Below are positions 15,130 to 19,918 of a stretch of 19,918 nucleotides of DNA, one piece after another. Both the position numbers and the translations under genes were made by a program. The first letter of the stretch is position 1. Each line of letters starts with the position of its first letter. The DNA is from JANMES01 sp038229715. Its GTDB lineage: Bacteria; Planctomycetota; Phycisphaerae; Tepidisphaerales; Tepidisphaeraceae. The stretch lies in assembly GCA_038229715.1 (NCBI GenBank), contig JBBROD010000077.1:1-19918 (forward strand), given 5' to 3'. The notes beneath the pieces are model-generated. The model saw only the letters and a list, made by a program, of their open reading frames with translations, ran no database searches and had not been told where the DNA came from.

Positions 15130-15317
15130 GTCGCATGGGCAACCTTGCCCATGTTGCGTGTACGCACGCATGATGAGCGGTACGCCGCTCATAAAGCAAT
15201 CGCGTAGGCGACATAGTTGGAGTTCAGTATTAAAGATCGCTTCGCGCTTGCCTTATCGGTCGGGTACGACCGATCGCTCATGAGTACACGAGCCATGGGC
15301 AAGGTTGCCAATGCGAC
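15130..15317. repeat. Compound nested palindrome, GTCGCATGGGC family (diverged)
   Basis: Outer arms GTCGCATGGGCAACCTTGCC (from 15130) and GGCAAGGTTGCCAATGCGAC (to 15317) are inverted. Inside them CGTGTAC...GATGAGCG pairs with CGCTCATGAGTACACG. Further hairpins lie within: ATGAGCGGTACGCCGCTCAT (15172-15191) and ATCGGTCGGGTACGACCGAT (15255-15274). It fills the gap between the convergent recombinase and nuclease-like genes and ends on the base next to the latter's stop codon. Confidence 0.82.
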
Positions 15318-15980
15318 TTAATGCATCGGCTTCGTCGCGGGCTGCTTTTTTGCCAAATACGCCGCCAGCCAATCGCGTCGCCAAGTGGGTTGATCGTTAG
15401 TCCGCAGCCCATCCCACAATCCGCGCGGCTTGCGCCGGGCTTCGTTCTCGGCCTGCTCGAAGGAACTTGCGAAGGTGTGCTTCACCCGCCGATCAGCGTA
15501 GGCGTGGCCGTCGTGGATGAGATCAAGATTGACGTTGTCGCCGTCGGTGAGATACGCATATGCTAGCAGCAGGCCGTCGGCGTCGCGGGTTTGCGTCGGC
15601 TCCAGGCGCACCGTAACGATCTGCCCGGCCAGCCGAGCCCGCGTGTAGGCGAGCGACTCCGCCTCGCCGGGCTTTCCCGCCTCCGGTGCCGCCGCCCCGA
15701 GCAGGCGCACGCAAGTCCCGCCCGCGAGCGTCATCCGATCGCCGGCGGTGACCTTCTCAACCGTGAACGCGCGTCGATCGTACGTCTGCCAGTCGTTCTG
15801 CGATGCTCCGAAAAAGCCGAGCCGACCCAATCCGATCATGCCGATCACAAATACCGTCAGCGAAACGGCAACAATCCGTACCCGCCGCCAGTGGGCAACA
15901 CGGGAGTCAATGAAGGTAATGTCTTGTTGGCGGCCGATGGGTAAGAATTTACCACAGAACGTTGGTAGGGTGCCATTCAT
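15318..15980 (-). CDS. Membrane-anchored thermonuclease (SNase)-like protein
   Basis: The 220-residue protein has a basic N-terminus, one membrane segment at about 35-57 (RIVAVSLTVFVIGMIGLG), then an SNase-like domain at about 70-195. Matching family positions are D81 in VTAGD (calcium ligand), R92 in CVRLLG (Arg35 equivalent) and E100 in APEAGKPGEAES (Glu43 equivalent), with the late GLWDG motif. The Arg87 position, normally Y-G-R in the 'GRxLAY' stretch, reads D-G-L (L137), and the Asp40 position is Ala. It may be a weak or inactive nuclease, or a binding domain. The ATG at 15980 has no good ribosome site, so a later start before the membrane segment is possible. It lies downstream of lysC, beyond a repeat. 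Confidence 0.72.
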   Translation of the reverse strand: MNGTLPTFCGKFLPIGRQQDITFIDSRVAHWRRVRIVAVSLTVFVIGMIGLGRLGFFGASQNDWQTYDRRAFTVEKVTAGDRMTLAGGTCVRLLGAAAPEAGKPGEAESLAYTRARLAGQIVTVRLEPTQTRDADGLLLAYAYLTDGDNVNLDLIHDGHAYADRRVKHTFASSFEQAENEARRKPRGLWDGLRTNDQPTWRRDWLAAYLAKKQPATKPMH

Positions 15981-15995
15981 GGCATCGTAGGTAAT

Positions 15996-16326
15996 GGGTC
16001 AATTTGAAAAACTCGATCTAAACTAGATCATACCTCGGGCCTCCGGCTGCTTTGTCCAAATCCCGCGAACACACTAGTATCGTCATCCTGAGGTACGCCG
16101 AAGGATCTCGAATCCCGAGCGGCATTCGGCATCCGAGATGCTTCGGAGTACCTCAGCATGACGTGTTTTGGGGGGTGGACACAGCATCCGGAGGCCCGTG
16201 CTGGCAGCGCGCGTACCTGAGAAAATGAAAGTTCTTGGCTATTCCTAATCGCCGGCACGGGCCGGAGGCCCGTGGTACGGTTGAGCGTTGCAAGCAATGC
16301 CCTGCACAATATTTCAGACTGAACCC
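15996..16326. repeat. MITE-like element, copy 2, with nested insertion
   Basis: Ends GGGTCAATTTGAAAAACTC (15996 on) and TTTCAGACTGAACCC (to 16326) match those of the element at 8839-9009. The right half, including the conserved core (CCTGAGAAAATGAA, CTTGGCTATTCC, ATCGCCGGCACGG) and CCGTGGTACGGTTGAG, is nearly identical. The left half is diverged and interrupted by an inverted pair at 16040-16058 and 16176-16194 (CCTCCGGCTGCTTTGTCC and its partner) that encloses another palindrome. It fills the 365-base lysC/SNase gap; no gene is seen in it. Confidence 0.8.
16081..16163. repeat. Nested palindrome, GTCATCCTGAGG type
   Basis: CGTCATCCTGAGGTACGCCG (16081 on) mirrors CGGAGTACCTCAGCATGACG (to 16163), with ATCTCG/CGAGAT inside. 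This kind of GTCATCCTGAGG...GAAGGATCT palindrome recurs in several bacterial phyla, from general knowledge. Here it lies inside the MITE-like copy 2, so it arrived after that element. Confidence 0.85.
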
Positions 16327-16345
16327 ACTATCGCACCATCCGCAA

Positions 16346-17593
16346 CTATGTCTTCGTGATTTTACCCAGCTCGAAGGCGTCGTGGACGATGTTTAACGCC
16401 TTAGCAGCGTCTTCTTTCGCGATGATCACGCTGATGCGGATTTCGCTGGTGGTGATGTTTTGGATGTTGATCTTCGCGTCGGCTAGCGCCTTAAACATCT
16501 GTTGAGCTACGCCGGTGTGGCTTCGCATGCCCACGCCGACGATGCTGACTTTGGCAAGGTCTTCGGTGTAGGTGACCTTGGTTTTTTCGCCGAGTTCTTT
16601 TACCAATCGATCAACGATAGGCTTGATGTCCGCCAGTTCGCCGTGTTCGACGGTGAAGGAGATATTGGCGGTGTTGTCGTCCATGACATTCTGGATAATG
16701 TCATCGACAACGATGTTAGCCGCTGCGATGTCGCCGAAGATTTTCGCCGCCACGCCCGGGCGGTCGGGCACGCTTTTTATACCGATTCTGGTGATGTCTT
16801 TCTTGAGGGCTGCGCCCGATACGACGATGTGTTCCATGTTCGGAGTCTCCGCGACAATCCATGTGCCTTCGTTGTTGTTCTGACTGTTCCGCACGTGCAG
16901 CGGAACGTTGTACTTTTTCGCAAACTCAACGGCCCGCGTCTGCAGCACGCTGGCGCCAAACGCCGACAGCTCGAGCATTTCATCGTAGCTGATTTTGTCG
17001 ATCTTGCGGGCCGTCTTCACGATCCGCGGGTCGGCGGTGTAAATGCCGTCGACATCGGTGTAGTTTTCGCAAACATCGGCCTCAAGCACCGCCCCGATCG
17101 CAACGAGCGTAGCATTGCTTCCGCCTCGCCCGAGCGTGGTGAAATCACCTTGCGGGGTAATGCCCTGAAACCCGGCGATGATGACGATCTTACCCGCGTT
17201 GAGCTGCTCGAAAATCCGGTGCTTGTTGATCGATTGGATGCGGGCCTTGGAAAACGCCGCATCCGTAACAAGCCCGATCTGCCCGCCGGTGAAGCTGATC
17301 GCCTCATGTCCCTGGGCGTGGAGCGCCATCGCCATGAGCGCGATGGTAACCTGCTCGCCGGTTGCCAGCAGTTGGTCCATTTCACGCTTGGGAGGCAGTT
17401 GATCCTGCCCGCCGTAGTAGCAGATTTGCTTGGCGAGTTGAATGAGATCGTCCGTGGTATCGCCCATGGCCGACACGACCACGACCACCTGGTTTCCTTT
17501 TTCCTTCGCCGCGATTGCTTTTTTAGCCGCCCTGTGGATACGTTCTGCGTCGGCGACGCTGGTTCCGCCGAATTTTTGGACAATCAGACCCAT
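16346..17593 (-). CDS. lysC: Aspartate kinase
   Basis: The 415-residue protein is a complete monofunctional aspartokinase. The kinase domain (about 1-245) starts MGLIVQKFGGTSV with the KFGGTS nucleotide/aspartate site, then VVVVVSAMGDTTDDL, FTTLGRGGSNATLVAIG and ENYTDVDGIYTADPRIV. Two ACT domains follow (about 265-340 and 350-412; GVAAKIFGDIAAANIVVDDI and VSIVGVGMRSHTGVAQQMF), where lysine and/or threonine normally bind for feedback inhibition. It phosphorylates L-aspartate, the first step to lysine, threonine and methionine. AAGGTGG lies 8 bases before the ATG. A promoter with a perfect TATAAT and a hairpin precede it. Pyruvate carboxylase in the same window supplies its precursor pool, but the genes are far apart. 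Confidence 0.97.
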   Translation of the reverse strand: MGLIVQKFGGTSVADAERIHRAAKKAIAAKEKGNQVVVVVSAMGDTTDDLIQLAKQICYYGGQDQLPPKREMDQLLATGEQVTIALMAMALHAQGHEAISFTGGQIGLVTDAAFSKARIQSINKHRIFEQLNAGKIVIIAGFQGITPQGDFTTLGRGGSNATLVAIGAVLEADVCENYTDVDGIYTADPRIVKTARKIDKISYDEMLELSAFGASVLQTRAVEFAKKYNVPLHVRNSQNNNEGTWIVAETPNMEHIVVSGAALKKDITRIGIKSVPDRPGVAAKIFGDIAAANIVVDDIIQNVMDDNTANISFTVEHGELADIKPIVDRLVKELGEKTKVTYTEDLAKVSIVGVGMRSHTGVAQQMFKALADAKINIQNITTSEIRISVIIAKEDAAKALNIVHDAFELGKITKT

Positions 17594-17612
17594 AACTAAC
17601 GTCCACCTTGGG

Positions 17613-17636
17613 AGACGGCGGACTGGTCCACCGTCT
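17613..17636 (-). promoter_or_regulatory. Hairpin in the predicted lysC 5' leader
   Basis: In the minus-strand RNA, AGACGGUGGA and UCCGCCGUCU form a 10-base-pair stem (one G-U pair) with tetraloop CCAG. It lies between the predicted promoter and the AAGGTGG ribosome site. It has no U-tract. It might be an operator, an mRNA stabiliser or a small attenuator; it is far too short for the known lysine riboswitch. Confidence 0.45.
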
Positions 17637-17647
17637 GAGAGGGCGGG

Positions 17648-17675
17648 ATTATAGTGGCACAGGTGCAGAGTACAA
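17648..17675 (-). promoter_or_regulatory. Predicted sigma70-type promoter for lysC
   Basis: On the minus strand TTGTAC (17670-17675) is followed after 16 bases by a perfect TATAAT (17648-17653). Transcription would start near 17641, giving a leader of about 48 bases. Confidence 0.55.
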
Positions 17676-17783
17676 CACGCAGCGGTTCAGCCGCCAGTGG
17701 GCATCGCCCCGTGCATGCACCATGCAGTTTATCCAGATTCAACCGCCAAGAACGGCCGATAGCGGGGAATCTGTCATCTCCGT

Positions 17784-17811
17784 TTGCCCGGCACCAAGTG
17801 TGAGATATATT
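17784..17811 (+). promoter_or_regulatory. Predicted promoter for the glycosyltransferase gene
   Basis: TTGCCC (17784-17789) and TATATT (17806-17811, five of six) are separated by 16 bases. The start codon lies about 100 bases downstream. The intergenic stretch 17676-17783, between the two divergent promoters, shows nothing else I can name. Confidence 0.35.
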
Positions 17812-17900
17812 AGCTGTGGGCTGTAGCATTCTGGCGAATAAGTAATAACCCCGAGCCTCTCCCCGGTACATCCGTGGGAGGGTGTGCGTCATAACCTGAT

Positions 17901-17904
17901 GGAG
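17901..17904 (+). promoter_or_regulatory. Ribosome binding site supporting a TTG start
   Basis: GGAG, within GATGGAG, lies 8 bases before the TTG at 17913. No ATG or GTG is available upstream in frame near it, and the first in-frame ATG (17931) would delete the first beta strand of the glycosyltransferase. Confidence 0.6.
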
Positions 17905-17912
17905 TCTCTCGT

Positions 17913-18800
17913 TTGCGCTTTACGCTCGTCATGCCGACCCTGAACCGTGTGGACGACGTCCGGCGGTTCATGCACGCCCTCGACGCACAAAGCTTTCGCG
18001 ATCTGGAACTGATCGTCATCGACCAGAACGCTGACGACACGCTACGACAGGTACTTGCGCCTTATCTCAAAAAGTTCCCCATCAAGCATGTGCAAACCTA
18101 CCAGCCCATCGGTGCCGTCGCCGCCCGCAATATGGGGGCGCAGCTGATGAGCGGCGAAGTGCTGGCGTTCCCCGATGACGACTGTTTCTACGAGCCGGAC
18201 TTTCTGCAACGCGTCGACGCCGAGCTCAACGCCCATCCCGATTGGGACGGCCTGACCGGAAACGTCGTCGGCATGGAAAATTACTACAGCAAGCGGCCGG
18301 CGTTCATCTCGCGGTTCAAAGTCTGGTGGCAGGGGTTGGAGTTCACGCTTTTTTACCGCAAAGCGATCGTCAACAAGATCGGCCTGATGGACCCGGCGTT
18401 CGGCCCGGGTGCCAAAACCCCCTGGGGGGCCGGCGAAGGCTCCGACTACATCCTCCGGGCGATCGAAGCCGGCTTCAAAATCTTTTATGACCCGTCGCTG
18501 AAAGTCCATCACCCCGGCCCACTGACCAACCCGCGAAATGATGCCGCCGAGGCCAAGTGCGTCTACGGCTACTCTATGGGCAAGGGCCACGTCCTGCACA
18601 AGCACCACTTCCCGTTCTGGTACGTGCTCTATCTCGCCGCCCGCCCGCTGGCCAGAGCGCTCGGCAATTTGCTGGCCTTGCGCTGGAGCAAAGCCGCCAT
18701 CTCGATCTCGGTGACCAAGGGCGTGCTGATCGGCTACTTCCTATCGATCCGCCTAGCCGAAGCTGCCAGCGGTGTGAACGTGCTTACGCAGGGCGTGTGA
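17913..18800 (+). CDS. Glycosyltransferase family 2
   Basis: The 295-residue protein has a GT-A fold. FTLVMPTLNRVDDVRRFM opens the first strand (3-20), LELIVIDQNADD (31-42) contributes the nucleotide-sugar aspartate D37, and GAVAARNMGAQ (67-77) and VLAFPDDDCFYEPDFL (83-98) give the DxD-type metal site at D88-D90. An acceptor-side WGAGEGSDYILRAIEAGF lies at 171-188. A hydrophobic region near 210-275 may associate with the membrane. It probably transfers a sugar from an activated nucleotide sugar to an envelope or exopolysaccharide acceptor; donor and acceptor are unknown. Translation most likely starts at TTG (17913). It is alone in its direction, divergent from lysC and convergent with the mutase gene, with a nested palindrome starting 3 bases after its stop. 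Confidence 0.88.
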   Translation: MRFTLVMPTLNRVDDVRRFMHALDAQSFRDLELIVIDQNADDTLRQVLAPYLKKFPIKHVQTYQPIGAVAARNMGAQLMSGEVLAFPDDDCFYEPDFLQRVDAELNAHPDWDGLTGNVVGMENYYSKRPAFISRFKVWWQGLEFTLFYRKAIVNKIGLMDPAFGPGAKTPWGAGEGSDYILRAIEAGFKIFYDPSLKVHHPGPLTNPRNDAAEAKCVYGYSMGKGHVLHKHHFPFWYVLYLAARPLARALGNLLALRWSKAAISISVTKGVLIGYFLSIRLAEAASGVNVLTQGV

Positions 18801-18803
18801 TGG

Positions 18804-18957
18804 GTCGCATGGGCTACCAGCCCATGCTATAAGACTTTACCACAGAGAATCACAGAGTTTCACAGAGGCACACAGAGAGGATTTCTCTGTGAATCTCCGT
18901 GTACCACTGCGTAGTCTGAGGCAAATGGCTTGGACATGGGCTGGTAGCCCATGCGAC
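18804..18957. repeat. GTCGCATGGGC-family palindrome, outward arrangement
   Basis: Perfect 23-base inverted arms run from GTCGCATGGGC (18804) and to GCCCATGCGAC (18957). Each arm is also a small internal hairpin. The arms enclose a CACAGAG repeat. The element fills the gap between convergent genes, 3 bases from one stop codon (18800) and 2 from the other (18960). It may serve as a bidirectional 3' end. Confidence 0.9.
18836..18926. repeat. Inverted repeat with CACAGAG-word arms, copy 2 (nested)
   Basis: TTTACCACAGAGAATCACAG (18836 on) mirrors a more decayed right arm ending CTGAGGCAAAT (18926). Tandem CACAGAG words are spaced about 10-11 bases. It is related to the repeat at 5185-5279 and lies inside the GTCGCATGGGC palindrome. 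Confidence 0.85.
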
Positions 18958-18959
18958 GA

Positions 18960-19918
18960 TTACGACCGCAGAAAAAACTCCATTAACTCGTGCCCCTGAT
19001 CGAGCTTCAACCCACTGGCGGCGGCGGCTTTTTCGTTGTAGCCGGTGGCGTTCGTCGGTTTGACGTTGCTTCCGGCCATCGCGAACAGTGTGGGGGCGTA
19101 GCCGTGTTTGCGCGTGGCGATATTGGTGGGGTGATCGGGCATGACCAGTAGCCGCCACTCGGGGTAGTGCCGCATCTTCGCCAGCACCGGGCCGACGACG
19201 TGCTTATCGATGTGCTCGATGGCGTCGATCTTCGTTTTCCAATCCGCCTGATGGCTGGCTTCGTCGGGGGCTTCGATGTGGCTGAGCACCAGATCGTACT
19301 TATCCAGCATCGCGGCGGTGTCGACGCCTTGGCCGACGTAGTTGGTGTCGTGGAAGCTGGTCATGCCGGCCACTTCATGCACGTCCCACCCGAGCAGCAC
19401 CGCGAGCCCGCGCAGCAGATCGACGCCGGTGATCATGCAGCCGCTGGTCACGCCGAACTTATCGACGAACGAAGGCATCGCCGGCGCGTGGCCTTGCCCC
19501 CAGAGCCACACCTGCGACGCTTGATTTTTCCCGGCCGCATTGCGGGCGAGGTTGATCGGGTGATTCGCCAGCACCTGCTTGGATTGCTCGATGATACGCT
19601 GAAGCACGTCGCTACCTGCGCCGGTGGGGAGGTAGTTGGCCGTCGGCTCTTCCGGGAATTCGTGCGGCGGTTTGGTCTTGAGTTCAAAAGGCTGCCGGCC
19701 GCGATACAAAAGCAAGTGCCGGTAGCTCACACCGGTATGAAACTCAAACCCGGGGATCGCGATCGCCTTGGCGAGGTCCGCAATCAGCACCTTCGCGTCA
19801 GCATCGCCGATTCCGCCGGACGAGTGGTCCTTCATGATGCCATCAACGACGGTGACGAGATTGCAGCGAAACACCCAATCGGTCGCCGCCAGCGGAATCC
19901 GCTGCGCCGCCGCCTCCA
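18960..19918 (-). CDS. apgM: Cofactor-independent phosphoglycerate mutase (ApgM type) / proposed homoserine kinase, 5' end outside window
   Basis: About 318 residues are present; the N-terminal part lies beyond 19918, since the frame stays open to the edge (residues EAAAQRIPLAATDWVFRCNLVTV). The family averages about 400. Visible are CMITGVDLLRGLAVLLGWD, FHDTNYVGQG, the metal-binding HIEAPDEASHQAD with the following AIEHIDKHVV, and a late PDHPTNIATRKH, all of the alkaline-phosphatase superfamily metalloenzyme ApgM (COG3635). It either interconverts 2- and 3-phosphoglycerate or, in the bacterial branch known as the 'proposed homoserine kinase', phosphorylates homoserine. Nearby lysC favours the second possibility only weakly. 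It is convergent with the glycosyltransferase gene. Confidence 0.88.
   Translation of the reverse strand, partial: EAAAQRIPLAATDWVFRCNLVTVVDGIMKDHSSGGIGDADAKVLIADLAKAIAIPGFEFHTGVSYRHLLLYRGRQPFELKTKPPHEFPEEPTANYLPTGAGSDVLQRIIEQSKQVLANHPINLARNAAGKNQASQVWLWGQGHAPAMPSFVDKFGVTSGCMITGVDLLRGLAVLLGWDVHEVAGMTSFHDTNYVGQGVDTAAMLDKYDLVLSHIEAPDEASHQADWKTKIDAIEHIDKHVVGPVLAKMRHYPEWRLLVMPDHPTNIATRKHGYAPTLFAMAGSNVKPTNATGYNEKAAAASGLKLDQGHELMEFFLRS

Noticed and set aside
16502..17599. Long plus-strand open frame opposite lysC, and similar ones at 5724-7142 (opposite pyc) and 13909-15000 (opposite the recombinase)
   Set aside because: All mirror well-supported genes and show no recognisable domain.
17594..17647. 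Lysine riboswitch in front of lysC
   Set aside because: The predicted leader is about 48 bases, far shorter than an L-box, and only one hairpin is visible.

Overview
The window looks like chromosomal DNA of a Planctomycetota bacterium, perhaps Phycisphaerae. This is an inference from the moderately high GC, the many lipoproteins, small proteins of a planctomycete-like type, and the density of intergenic palindromic repeats; no rRNA or marker gene proves it. I see no tRNA, rRNA, CRISPR array or phage module.

Layout. Positions 1-141 are the end of an IS3-family element that cuts off a cyclophilin gene (139-432). A long co-directional minus-strand block follows (read from 8747 down to 139): pyruvate carboxylase, biotin protein ligase (which would biotinylate it), an alpha/beta-hydrolase lipoprotein, an isoprenylcysteine-methyltransferase-like membrane enzyme, a solo condensation-domain-like acyltransferase, an aldo/keto reductase and the truncated cyclophilin. 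After a divergent intergenic region carrying a MITE-like element come a YkgJ-type cysteine-cluster protein, a tiny lipoprotein with a clear terminator, a small minus-strand protein, a DUF4190-like membrane protein, a TolB-like propeller lipoprotein, a second lipoprotein, a 72-residue protein and a XerC/D recombinase. The right part holds a membrane-anchored nuclease-like protein with a degenerate active site, aspartate kinase (lysC), a family 2 glycosyltransferase starting at TTG, and an ApgM-type phosphoglycerate mutase or proposed homoserine kinase that runs off the right edge.

The most unusual content is between the genes. At least six unrelated families of imperfect inverted repeats are present. 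Four have arms built from one short word repeated in tandem (CGCGAAGA, CACAGAG, ACAACCC and TTGCAA types). Another uses a 23-24 bp unit (GTCGCATGGGC...) found both inside-out and outside-in. Two MITE-like copies share a conserved core. Several are nested inside one another, and nearly all lie within about 20 bp of a stop codon. One degenerate hairpin seems to lie in frame inside the ykgJ-like gene. This suggests a mobile or regulatory system targeting gene 3' ends; its mobilising enzyme is not in the window.

Gene starts were revised where sequence allowed. Several longest reading frames begin at TTG or GTG, or run through a repeat, and an internal ATG fits better.
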